NCBI RefSeq assembly: GCF_028389875.1
Contig: NC_084702.1
Location: 60,862,553 to 60,926,552, forward strand
Direction of reading: 5' to 3'
Length of the DNA stretch: 64,000 nucleotides
Origin: Rhea pennata
Taxonomy: Eukaryota > Chordata > Aves > Rheiformes > Rheidae
The notes below the pieces were generated by a model. The model worked only from the letters and a program-made list of their open reading frames with translations. It did no database searches and was not told the DNA's origin. A program made the translations under genes and the position numbers. This document shows positions 41,701 through 53,409 of this stretch, piece after piece (position 1 is the first letter of the stretch; each line of letters begins with the position of its first letter).

Positions 41701-44700
41701 AGACTCCTTAGAAAACAGAATTGTCTGGGTGTGGTTTATCAGCATCTCTCACAGAGGTTGTATATAGTGTAAATGCAGAAGTTATATTTGGAAGATATCC
41801 AGACATCACATTACAGACTTCTCTCCAAAGGGCAAATAGCCAGTAAGGCCCCAACTTCTACCACTTGGCAGCAAAGTGAAGATATTTAACATACGCAGTT
41901 TTTTCCAGCTGTGATTTATGAGAGTGTTTGTAAATTATTATAAGCATTTGCTATGAAAGAAGCAACAAACCTACCATTCTGGCAGCCTGATCTTCAGTTA
42001 CACTAAAGCTATTTTATGCTGCTCTGGCACTGACAGGGAGGTTAACGAGAGCAAAGAATATCTGAGAATGCCTGTTCCTAATCATTCACAGCTAGCGTAA
42101 ACGGATCTATTTTGAAACCCTGATACAGGGGATTTGCATACAACTGTTCTGTGCTTCTGGAGGAAAGCACAGTGCAAGGCAGAAGTTCTCTTCTTCATTT
42201 TACCTGCCTTTGTCACGTGCATCTATGCTTTAATTTGTTAACTCCCTGAGGCGGGGGCATATTGTAAAGTGTTTGCCCAACTTGCAGATGCAACACAATC
42301 ATCTCTAAAGAACTCAGACAGCTCTCTCCTCTCCCTTCAACTTTTTCTCTAGATTCTCCAGTGGTGCAAAATCAAGAAGCAGTCTTGGCTAAAAAGCCAA
42401 ACAATTCAGTGTCTTCCTCTCACAGATTTAAGTAATGATTTTGAGGCTATAAAATTCGCATCATGTTTCTCACTGTCATTTCTGTGAGTGTGATTCTCCT
42501 TGCAGTCAAGCCAATGGGAAATGAGTATCAGCATCAACGGGGCAGAACTAGTACAGGAGTCACAAATATCTTTCATCTAACAAAGTAGTCTGTGCTGTTT
42601 TTTCCATTACTGGAGTGGGCAGTGCAATTATTAGGGCAGTTTGTGGGAATCACAAGAATTCGTATATCTTTCTGTTCTCCATTCTAAAATGGAGAGAGCA
42701 GAATTTCCAGTGGAAATGTTTGACCATTTAAATAAACACAACAAGCACGGAGCAGTTAAACTTTGGGGCTGAGTATAAACATACTCGTTTAGTTTAAGAT
42801 GTTTTAAGGATGAAAAAGGGGGCCCCCGCCTCTGCCTCTCCCTCCCTTGAAAAGGACTGTGACTAATGTGAAAAATGTTTTTGAATCAGAGCAGGAAAAA
42901 GTGTGCCCTCTGTTTTTGGAATATTTCCTTGATATTTTTGATGAAGTGAAAGCTTTCCTTAGAGAAAACAGATTGCTGTGATTTCCCCTATAATGTATGC
43001 CTGATGGGAACAGGGAGAAAAAGGCTTCCCTTTTCAACAGTAAATTTGAGGGAAAAAGAATATAAAATTCAAAGAGAAAAATAGTACTAGCTGTGCAGGT
43101 GTGTGTTTGTTAATCACAGTTTACTGGCAAGTCTCAGAATCCAGAACATGGTATCAAATTAGGTTGAAGGGTAATTCAGTATCCATATAATACAAAGGTT
43201 AAGCTGAAGCTGTGTTCTTCAACCACATTCTGAAATGCTTCCATTCAAATTGGACACCAAAGCCATTGGTGTTCTCCAGTAAACATAATATAATGTGTAA
43301 AATAACACAGAAAACACTTTAGAGAGCTGTGACAGAGAGCATGAACACTCATCTCATCATCCAAGCTAGATGAAAGACAGTATTGCTGGGAAATAAAGAG
43401 AAACACTATATCAAAACCATCCTCTCCCTTAATCTGAGGGATCATTATGCAATGTAAAATACTACTGATTGTTTCAAAAGCAATAGTGATAAAATTATAT
43501 CGTCTAATTTGAAATAAAAACTAGCTATAGGAGGAAAAATTTTTCTTCAAATGCCACCATCAATTCACCTCACTTCCACTAGAATCACTGGGTATGATTT
43601 CATAGCATATTCACTAAATATGTAATACAAGACATCTACTGTGACCATCTGCACTACCTCCTGTTTAATCCTGGCCACAAGATTTCTTTGAATCAGTCTC
43701 TTTTATAGAATCTCTCTTTCCCCAGAAAAGAGTCCTACTGAGGTATGTAAACCTGAGCTATCCTTTTATAAAACATTGCATGCACATATTAGGCCACGAA
43801 TAAGACTCTTCTCCAGATGCATATGATAAATATTTACTGAACACTTCAACCATTCCCAGACCAATCCTGTTATTAGAATAGAATATAATCAAAACTCATA
43901 GTTATTATCTTTAACTCTGCTGGCTATAAGCTCTTCCGTACTTTTTTTGCCACTTTCCTACAATTCCTACCCTCTGATTTACAATATGAATTATGTTCAG
44001 TTTTCTGTTTCTTTATATTTTTTATTTTTGAAATAGCTCCTTTAATTTTTTCTCTAAATGGGATTTTTTAGTTTGTGTCATCTGTTTTTTCAGTTCTTGA
44101 ATTTTTGGCTTCTGGGGCATCTAGTAAAATGTTCTTTAAAAGTTTCCAACAGTCATTCACACTTTTTCTTTTCTATTTCACAAGTTATTTAGCTTCTAAG
44201 AATTTACAGCATTTTTAATGGAAAGTGGGAGATACAAAGCAGAGATTTAGGAAAGATATATATTATCCAATGCAGTTTTTGATAAAAAGACACTGTTTTT
44301 AAAACAAAATAGATGCTGTACACAAAGGAAATCAGAGGAAGTAGGGCTTATTGTGGGTAAAGAACTGGTAGATGACAACAGTTAATGTTAAAAAATAAAA
44401 GCAAAAAAAGTTCCTAGGGAGACTGGTTAATCTTAAGAATCTGTCTTTTTTAATCTTTATTAATGAGCCTGACAACAAAGAATGTGCAAATGACAAAAGC
44501 TGGAAAATTTACTCTTTCAAAGGATAGCATAACATTACATAGAAAGAAAAAAGTAATATAATTTGGTCATTCATGAACAGGGATGAAGGACTAAAAACTG
44601 GAAGAGACGCAGAGGTGCAGAGAGTGCTACTAGGATGATCAGGAAGTATCATCCTTCGCTTTGCTTACAAGCAAAATCTAAAAGTGCCCAGTAAAAACAA

Positions 44701-44763
44701 GCAACTCTACTTGTAATTACACTGGGGCAGAGGAGGGAATGCCAAGGATAAAAAAAAGAATTC

Positions 44764-45584
44764 TGAAGGACCTGAACAGGCTGGTGAAAGGAGCAGAGAA
44801 GAACCTCGTGAAATTCAACAAGGGCAAACGCGAAGTCGTGCACCTTGGGACAAACAACCCCCCCACCAGTACAGGCTGGGGGCCAACCAGCTGGAGAGCA
44901 TCTTAGCAGAAAAGCACATAGGGGTGCTTGTGTACAAAAAGTTGAACATGGGCCAGCAATGTGCCCTCACAGCAAAGAAGGCCAACACCAACCCACGCTG
45001 CATTAGGCAGAGCATCGCCAGCAGGTCAAGGGAGGTGATCCTTCCCCTCTACTTAGCCCTGGTGAGACACATCTGGAACCCTGTATGCAGTTCTGGGCTC
45101 TCCAGTACACGAGAGACATGCACATGCTGCAGCAAGTCCAACAAAGGGCCACAAAGATAGTTAAGGGCTTGGAGCATCTCTCATGAGGAGAGACTGAAAA
45201 AGCTGGAACTGTTTAGCCTGGAGAAGAAAAGGCTCGGGGAGATCTAACCAGTGTGTACAAATGCCTGATGAGGAGAAGCAAAGAAGACAGAGCTAGACTC
45301 TTCTCATTGGTATCCAGTGACAGGACAAGAGGCACCGGGCACAAATTGCAACATAGGCAATTCCACCTAGACATAAGAAAAAGCTTTTGTACTATGAGGG
45401 TGATCAAACACTGGAAGAGGTTGCCCAGAGAGCTTGTGGAGTCTCCAGCCTTGGAGACAATTAAACTGGACCCAGCCCTGGGCAGCCTGCTCTAGTTGTC
45501 CCTGCTTTGCACAGGAGAGTTGGAACAAATCATCTGCAGAGGTTCCTGCCAACTTCAACCGTTCTGATTTTGTGATTCTTTGAA
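44764..45584 (+). mobile_element. CR1 LINE, 5'-truncated and decayed
   Basis: This is a chicken-repeat-1 type non-LTR retrotransposon, which moves by target-primed reverse transcription. Only the distal part is present: the C-terminal end of the reverse-transcriptase ORF2, then the short 3' UTR. Diagnostic peptide pieces are readable in different frames: LEHLSxEERLKKL-type sequence near 45170, the VILPLYLALVRH stretch near 45035, SDRTRGTGHKLQHRQFHLDI near 45320 and HWKRLPRELVESPALE near 45410. ORF2 stops at 45493-45495. The 3' end closes with TTTTGTGATTCTTTGAA, a degenerate version of the octamer-repeat tail of CR1. Frame changes near the C7 run (about 44860) and near 45065-45085 show it is dead. 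The 5' boundary is approximate. CR1 copies cut off at the 5' end are normal in bird genomes. Confidence 0.93.
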
Positions 45585-46490
45585 GCTACAAGGCAATGCT
45601 GGCATAAGAAAAAATATTTATTATTATTTAGATCAGAAATGTACATGTTACTAACCTTCAGAATAAAGAAATTCTGCACAAACCCTCCAACAAAAAAATA
45701 ATTTAGAAATTGAATCTGATCAGTTTATGAAAGGGTTTAGAAGACCGAGTTGCCTATAATAGCTAGTAATCAGCCTAACTCCCTCAGAAGACATCTTTCA
45801 GTCTTAATTCCCAAAAGCAGGGTTTTCAGACCATCAAGTAAGTAATGACATATTTTAGGCATCCTGATCTAGCCATAGCCAATTTGGATTAAGAGGTTGC
45901 TTCCCCTAAAGATCTGCCAGTGCATACACTGTGTATGTAATTTTTCCCTAATCCAGTTCTGTTAAAATGACTGAAGTTTTTCTTAAACACATCTTAAACA
46001 CAGTTTATCTTGAATATATTTTAGCAGATGTTTTTAAACCAGATAATTTTGACAGAACTGTTACAGAACAATCACAAACCCAGGTCCAGATGGCCAGTGG
46101 CCCCTGACAAAAAACCTTAGCAAGCAGCACTGGGGACCAGCTTCTTAACTTCGATCAGCTATGGGCAGAACAGCTCATCTGACCATGCACAAAATCACAG
46201 GTGTGGATCTTAAATTTCTTTCTAGAAACTAAAGTGAGTCTAATTCAGACTAAACAGATATGCAGTCAAGGGCGCATCAAGCTTTGTCAGAGGCCTAAGC
46301 AGGCCTCTCCTGCGGAGGTTTAGATGCCTATGGCTTAAGCTCCGTGCTGGTTTCAGGCAGTTATATGGTCTTGAATCAGAGAGATGTGTGCAAAGAGTGG
46401 TGTGAAAGAAAGCTGTGGGAAGCAAGGTCCTTTGCTCCAGAGCTGCTTTTAACCTCAGACTCTTACCAGTGTGTCTGTGTCTGAGCTCTC

Positions 46491-46514
46491 TGGTCCTGAC
46501 TCTGACCCTGACCT
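46491..46514 (-). promoter_or_regulatory. Four abutting nuclear-receptor-type half sites
   Basis: Read on the minus strand, four hexamers follow each other with no spacer: AGGTCA, GGGTCA, GAGTCA, GGACCA. The first two are good nuclear-receptor half sites; the other two are degenerate. It may be a regulatory site or simply a short degenerate hexamer tandem repeat. Confidence 0.3.
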
Positions 46515-49034
46515 GCTCACCAAACCTCCTGGCTTGACCTTGCCTCGCAGTGCAGCCTGCCCTTGGCTCCCTGCAAGCACGATCATAGGCCTTTGGATGG
46601 TATGGAATATATTCCGATGTCAATTCTGTGAGTAGCGCTCTTGATCATGCATGTAGGAGGGACTATTTCCACATTTAAAATATATATCTGATCTCTTCTA
46701 TAAAGGCTTTCCACTATTGAGAGGAAAGAAAGTCTGATGAGAGTTCAAAACTACTGCTGTTGTATGCCTCTGAATGAAGAAACTGTTAGGGAAGAAGTAC
46801 CGCATTTTCTTGCAGGGACAAAATATCCTGACACCAATTTTCAAGTTTGTGTAAGACTAGCTACCAAGCTGCTCCTCAAATAAATCAGATATACACTACA
46901 GTATTTGGTGACAGTCTAAGTTACACAGTTTTAGTTGGTTGGTTTTGCCAATTGATGCCTGTTCTAAGTGTATACTCCATATGTTTGAAATTTAGGAATG
47001 GACATTGGCAAGGATAGGCAAGCTGACTGTTACCCAGATTAATATGAATGTCATTAACGTCTCAATTCCAAAAGCATACATTTATTTGTTTTGCAAAACT
47101 GACTAATGCTGTTATGATAAAGGTATATTTAGGTCAGTAAGATATCACAGTTGTGAGGCCATTTCTAAGAACATTATTTCCTATTAGTTGAGTCCGAAGG
47201 AAATAAGTACAAGTTCCATAGTAGTGAATCACTTTTTTTTTCTCATTGTCTTTTGAACATGCACTATCATTTAAACACATGGTCCTGAGGCTGAGGGCTT
47301 TCAGATCACGGAAGTGTCAAGATTGGGTGATGTTTAGATATTCCAGTCTTGATAACATTCCTTTATATTTGATCATTCTGCTTTCCTAAGAATGAATTAA
47401 AGAGTTTTTTTTTTCATTTTACCTATTTTAACTCTAGTACACAAACTAGACAACACATCAGAATTTCCTGTTTTGTTAAAGACAAGACTTCCCCGCCAAG
47501 CAGAAGGCAGGGATGTACACGCAATGCTACAGACTGCTAGCATTCCATTCTGTAGGACTAAGAATTCAAATAAGGTACAAACTTCCACTTCTATTGACAT
47601 TTTCCTTACATGTAAGACAGAGCAGGGTGCAGCAGGGCAAACCAACAATGCTGGCTGTCTTTCTGATCTCAGTGACTCATATATACGCTGCTTTCATAAC
47701 TTAAATTAATACTGGAATGGGGACTCATTATTGGCACTGAAGATTTATATAGCCTTTCATCAGCAGGGAGCTAACAATTTATAAAATGTTTATGAATACA
47801 TATAAGCAAAAAGACATTGTCATGTTCAGAAGTAAAATGCTAGCCATCTGACACACAGGAAAACTGCACCAGAGCGTATAGGTCTGGCTGCCTAAGAACA
47901 AATTACGATATGGGTCCTTTGTTATAAGAACAGTCCTGACTCAATAAGTATATAGAAATGGACTTCACTTTTACTCTGGATCCCCTGGCATCCTTGTTGT
48001 ACTCTCTGTAAGGGAAATGAAAATCACTGTAGCTGGGAAAAGGAAATTTTGTTCAGGAGAAAGTGGTTACTTGAACTAGAATTTAGCAAGGACACTAGAA
48101 CATCTGTGAGAGCACCAAGAGATGTTTCTTGATTATGTTATGAACTCTTCAGAGCACTGAAACACTTCATAGTACAATTATTATCACTGCAAGTATAAAG
48201 ACCTCAGTTTTACACCATATGCAGAATATAGTGATTCAAGTAGACAGGTTCAAGCAGGCACCATCCTGTGACAGCTGTTCAGATCCAATAAGAGACAACG
48301 TAACTCCTAGCGAAGCAGAATCACTATTTCCTATTGCTCTTGGGAAAACAAACACAAATAATAACTATGCTCAGCTTTATTTTATGAAATGTAATGGAGT
48401 AGATAGAAGTGTGGCTGTGGTTCTCTAGTTCTTCTCAAAGTGTATGTAGTACATACAGAGCAGGCTACATTTCTTAGCATGTACATCAATCAGTTAAGTT
48501 CTAAAAAGCACTTCATTTAAGACTTGCAGGTCATTCAGTCTCCTCATCTTTGGCTTCTTTACTGAGGCAGCCATGAAATGCACTTGCTCATACACAGCTT
48601 TCTGAGACAACTAGTCACCCTCTAGGTATACCAACTTCTAGTTAGCTTTGTAATAGAAAATGAGGTCAGATCACAAATAGAAAAAGTAGTATTTGAACCA
48701 CATCCACCTCCTCGAATATGAGAAGTTTGTGTTCAGAGCCATTACCAGCATACGGCCTTATAATAGGCACAAAATGAATATTGAATTCAAGTTCCTATAA
48801 AATCAAGAAAAATGGATCTGAATCCTAAAAATTACACTAATAGTCATACTGCACTGCTTCTTTTATCCAACAACTTCAAAATATTTTAAGAAAGTGAATA
48901 AATATGATCGCCTACAAATGCATAAGAACATGGAGTTGATTCATCCAAAGATATGTTGGTAGGTCTGGGTTCCTTGCACTTCAGTTTGGCATTGAACTGA
49001 GGAGTTAAATTAGGAACATTATCCGCGATCCTTA

Positions 49035-49048
49035 GTGCCCTCTACGGT
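49035..49048 (-). promoter_or_regulatory. CTCF-like motif
   Basis: The minus strand reads ACCGTAGAGGGCAC, which fits the CTCF core (CCASYAGRKGGCRS) at about 12 of 14 positions. It lies about 4.2 kb upstream of a second CTCF-like motif in the SMIM15 promoter, in the opposite orientation. Binding is inferred from sequence only. Confidence 0.4.
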
Positions 49049-50816
49049 CCGCGAGAGGAAACAGGCAGCTCCAGAGGGTGATTCACGTCCTGGAGGGCCT
49101 GAGTCACTGCTTAGAGGTACCGATCTTTTTCCACTGACTTTCTCCACTGTTCCCAGCAGAACAGACTTCTGTGGAGATGCCTAAGATTTTTAAAATGTGT
49201 CCTTGCCCAGTGTCACAACTGGTATAGGAGCTCAAGATTCTCAGTTTGTTACTTGGACTGCTAGACTGCACTGCCTCTTTGAAAAGCTCTGTCAATTTAT
49301 AAAGCAGAATTGATACTGAATTTTTTCTCTCCTTCCCTTCAAAATAACCCCAATAAATCCATAAGCCAGCTAATCCTCATTTCAATCATGGCTATATCAG
49401 AATGCAGTAGTGATTTAGGAGAAGAAAAGATCTATATTTATAATACAGCTTCCATTTATACCTTTGATAATTACTTTTTTCTTTTTGAACTGCAACAGAC
49501 ACCCAAAATAGGGACAAATGAAGGATGGAGTAAGGCTTGACACACATCAGTTCCTCAATTATATCAATCATTTTAAGGGTAATAAAAACAATGCTATTAC
49601 ATAAATGAGTCCCCCTAGAACATGGAAGCACTTGATCATTCTTTAATCTAGTGCTAGATATACATTTTTTTTGTTTTATCACTTTTTAAAATACAAAAAT
49701 TTGTAGCATGTTGCTTGGCCTGTGTGTCATGCGTTGTCCCAACATATTCTCTAAAGTATGTAGTATCAGAACAATTTATAAAGATGTTTGGAAGTGAATA
49801 AAGTACAGCAGCAGTATTATTAATGATTTTGACTACTTTCTTCTTGAATACTCAGGCCTAGTTTCATTGAATGGCAGCCAAAGTACAAAGGTACAGGACT
49901 GTTCATGCAGTTTACAGAATAAAGATGTACTGCAGATCATCTTCGACATAACACACCAACATTTTTAAATAAAGATTTGTAGCAGAAAAAAGAATGCTTT
50001 ATCTCCAGTGGTACAAAGGAGTTTTGTTGGCTCAAGTAAAGCTGTATGAAAAAGAAAGTTTACTGGTTTGCACATACTGTGGATGTATCGTGTGTGGTCA
50101 AGAAAATGCCAATAAAGCTTTCACAGCTCAGAGGTTTTATAGGCTTTTTATAGGAAAAAAAACAATAGTTGAGTTTAATTTTCATGTATCTTCAAAAAAG
50201 AAAGAAAAGAAAGAAAAAAACCCTACCGTTGTGCAATGGCACACGAATTGCACCTTTCTCTCCCAAAACCAAGAACATTCAGCAGGTGGAATAGACTGCC
50301 CAGGAAATTATTAATGGGAAGTATATATAAAGATTGGAGAATTTATGCTGTGTAGAAAAACGTAGCTTAAAGGAACTGGTTTATCCTCAGAACTTACAAA
50401 TGATACAAGACCAGTTAAGAGATTTACCCTGAGTGAAATATCTAGCAGGTTTTTCAAAATGATTCTGGACCACTGATACGTATGAACACATGCCACCAAT
50501 GTGAATACATTTACCCAAAGTTTCTTTATCATACCTACTCAAGACACTCAGAGACTCTTCAGTGATTGTTGGACTAAGAAATCCTTTGCTTTCACGCCAG
50601 TAACTCCTCCATTTTCTATGCCTATATTACATTCTCAGCACATTTCTCTGCACTGTATTTTACTTCACTGTTGCTGGATTTTTGAGTGTCATGCAGTGAC
50701 ACTTCCATTTCTCTGCAACTCCCCCTCTGGAAGTGTGACAATGGCTTGTCCCCTCCAGCATGTTCTCATTAAATTCCATCTGAATGGAGCTTTTAATGCT
50801 GCTCATATATATGTGT

Positions 50817-50845
50817 ACACATACGCACACACACACACACATATA
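50817..50845. repeat. (CA)n-rich microsatellite
   Basis: An imperfect ACACAT tract, then about eight CA units, flanked by ATAT. It is simple-sequence DNA. Confidence 0.85.
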
Positions 50846-53245
50846 ATTTTATAAATTAACTAGTGATGTAGTTTTAACAAAGTTGATGGTTCATAAATTC
50901 CTATTGTGTGATATTTTGATGGCAGTTTTGTAGCTGTTATCACTGAGGTCATGTAGTTACTGAAAAGCTTACTTCCATCCTGAGTATGTCTGGAATGTCA
51001 TCTAGCTGAAACATTATGATGCTTTGTATGAATCAGCAAACAGTAACTTTCAAATCACACTTCAAATGATATGATCTTTCATTAGTGTATCCTTTCCTGC
51101 TGCTTCTTAGGCTCTTGAAGCCTGTAGCTCATCACCTTGTGACTGACAAACACAAAAGTAAGTATGTCTCTGGATTAAAAAAAAATGTATATTTCTTCAT
51201 ACATATATGTGTGTATGTGTACCTATAAATTAACAGAACAGAGTCATTTAAATGAATTCTAGAAGAGATGTTAAAGTGCAGATTTACAAAGTAACTGTTA
51301 ACTGCCAAAGGGATAGTGAACATGAACATACGCTTAATGTGGTCTTTTAAAGTATTTTATAGTGTGTGAATAGTTGTGCTGCTTTGTTCAAGTGGTAGTG
51401 AACTCTCTAGAATTTCTGTTCTCTGTGAGTACTTAATGGATAACAATTGAGTAATCTGCAAAAGCAAAATAAGTAGCCTGATCTCCTGTGGCCTTGTGGT
51501 TGAATTTTCTGAATTCAGTAGAGTGTAAGCCCCAAACTAAGCTTTCTCATCCAGTGGTACTTTCATAACATCTCTTATTTCCTAACACGGATGAACTGCA
51601 GCTTTCAGTTCTAGCCTGTGTCTCTCTTCTTTACCTATCTACCTATTTTACAAAACTTAAAGGAGATTATTATGTATGAAACCTCTAGTCCTTTGCCTAT
51701 ATAACTGGCCAACAACTTCAAAAGTTATTAGGGGGAGAAGGACACACAGAAAAGGTAATTACTGAGATCTGTTTTCTTAGAAAAGCAAATAAAATATCCC
51801 TACTATTTATTTCTTCCCTGTCTCAATGAATCAGGAACGTTTCTCTTTAAATCAATAAAAGCAAGGAGACAGACAGATAAATGACTATTACTACTAGGGG
51901 AAAGAGTGGAACTGGAAATTAATTTTGCACTATATCTAAAGGCAGTGACACTAAGTAGCACGTATATAGCTGTTGACTGAGCCAGTGCATATTTTGGCAT
52001 AGGTACCTGAATTTGACATCCAAGCATCAACATCTGTGTCCCTTCTAGCCTAATAGGCAATCTTACCATAAATATACTATATTTATATAATAGCCTTTCT
52101 GCTTTTAACCTGGCAACACAGGATGCAAAAATATATTGTAATGATATTAATAAATACAATATCTCAGAAATAATATCTATGCTCCCATAAATTTAGATTC
52201 ATTGTTATAGCCTGCTAACATCTGCAATTTACAAATCAGGCAGGGACCCATATCCTACACACGTACAATGTTTTTTACAAATGCTATAGGTACAGCCTGA
52301 ACACTTATCATTATTTATTTTTTAGATAAGAATGCACAACTAGCCTATAATAAAAATTTGTGCATAACACAGAACTGCACTGAGCACATATTCAATCTAA
52401 AGCATCTTAAAACAGTCAGATTTCTTGCCACTGACTCTCTCCTTTGGTAAAATGTTTCCTATTTGCCTGCCTGCTGCCCTTTGAATAATATAAATATTAA
52501 TGAGATAGAAAACAGACATACAAAAGCTGTGTGGCCTTACGGTATTTGCTGTTACGCTGCAAAGAAGAGAACTCCTGAATCGACCAATACATTTTCAGCA
52601 GCTGCAAGAGTTTCTCATGTACCAAGCTAATACATTAATCCTGTACTTACATTTGCTTTGGAAATTTTATTAACATTTCTTATTCACGTAAGCGTGTGTG
52701 TGTACACAGAGGAAGAGGTAAAACCTTGGTGCAACATGCATAAAGCAGAAACTCAGACCCTGAATTTTCAGCACAGAAAGTCGGGCGCTGTAACAGCCAC
52801 GCAGCTTTTGCTGAGCCAGCCGAGCACTTCTGCCGAGGCCAGTTCCGCGGCGCGGAGCAGCCACTACAGCTCCGACAGCAGCACGCAGCTATCGCGCAGC
52901 ACTTCTACACCCGGAACCGCGAGGGGCAGCGCGGCCGGACGCTGCCGCGCCAGGATTTCGCCCAGGCTGCGGGAGATACCTCCGGGATCCTCTCCGGGCA
53001 GGAGCGGCGCCCACCCTCTGCCTCCCGACGGCCCGCTGCGCCGGAGGAGCCCTGTGGCGGCGGCGAGGCAGACGCGGCGGCCCGGCGACACCGCTCCGTG
53101 CGCAGCGCACCCGCTCCGGGGCGCGGGCCCCGGCGGGCCACGGCGCGCCCACAGCTCCGCCGCCCGCGCTCCGAGCCCGCTCCCGCGGCGGCAGCACCGC
53201 GCGAGCGCCGCGCACCCGGCCCCGCCCCGCCCCGCGGCCCGCGAG

Positions 53246-53261
53246 CGCCGCCAGGGGGCGC
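53246..53261 (+). promoter_or_regulatory. CTCF-like motif in CpG island
   Basis: CGCCGCCAGGGGGCGC matches the CTCF core motif (typically CCACCAGGGGGCGC) with one substitution. It is oriented on the plus strand, towards SMIM15. Motif quality is high; occupancy is not shown. Confidence 0.55.
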
Positions 53262-53280
53262 GCGCCGCCGCCGCCGCCCG

Positions 53281-53290
53281 TGACGGAAGG
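53281..53290 (+). promoter_or_regulatory. CRE-half/ETS composite motif
   Basis: TGACGGAAGG joins a CREB half site (TGACG) with an ETS core (CGGAAG) in the middle of the CpG island. The combination is common near start sites of TATA-less housekeeping genes. Confidence 0.4.
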
Positions 53291-53402
53291 ACGGGCCGCT
53301 CTGGCACGGCCGGCCGGCGCGGCCGCTCTAGCCAGGCTGGGCGGGGGAACTCTGTCTCCTCGGAGGACAGAGGGCATGGGAGGAGCGGCGCCTGCCTTCC
53401 TG

Positions 53403-53409
53403 CTTCCGG
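53403..53409 (-). promoter_or_regulatory. ETS (GABPA-type) site
   Basis: CTTCCGG on the plus strand, CCGGAAG on the minus strand. This is the canonical ETS core, frequent in promoters of mitochondrial and housekeeping genes. Confidence 0.45.

Larger units (their letters stand above)
26739..44763. other. Intergenic DNA without recognisable genes
   Basis: An 18-kb stretch in which no frame, splice-bounded exon or RNA gene is recognisable. It contains an (AC)11 tract at 29937-29958, a G12 run at 38783-38794, a probable ancient repeat copy at 35155-35277 and an enhancer-like segment near 28340-28460. Short frames here have no known domains. Confidence 0.55.
45585..52779. other. Intergenic DNA upstream of SMIM15
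   Basis: No gene is recognised. It contains four abutting nuclear-receptor-type hexamers at 46491-46514, a CTCF-like motif on the minus strand at 49035-49048 and a (CA)n tract near 50826-50840. The 127-codon minus frame at 46240-46623 has no recognisable domain. Confidence 0.5.

Noticed and set aside
42818-42827. GGGGGCCCCC palindrome
   Set aside because: Ten-base perfect palindrome, but isolated and without supporting context. It is compatible with chance in a local GC-rich spot.
46240-46623. 127-codon minus-strand frame
   Set aside because: Arg-rich low-complexity translation, partly produced by the hexamer repeat at 46491-46514. No family recognised.
1-52700. ZSWIM6 exon 1, expected upstream by synteny
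   Set aside because: No large GC-rich exon coding an Ala/Gly-rich start or the SWIM-domain region is present. The 5.2-kb CpG patch is too short and its frames do not resemble it, so ZSWIM6 is presumed to lie beyond the left edge.
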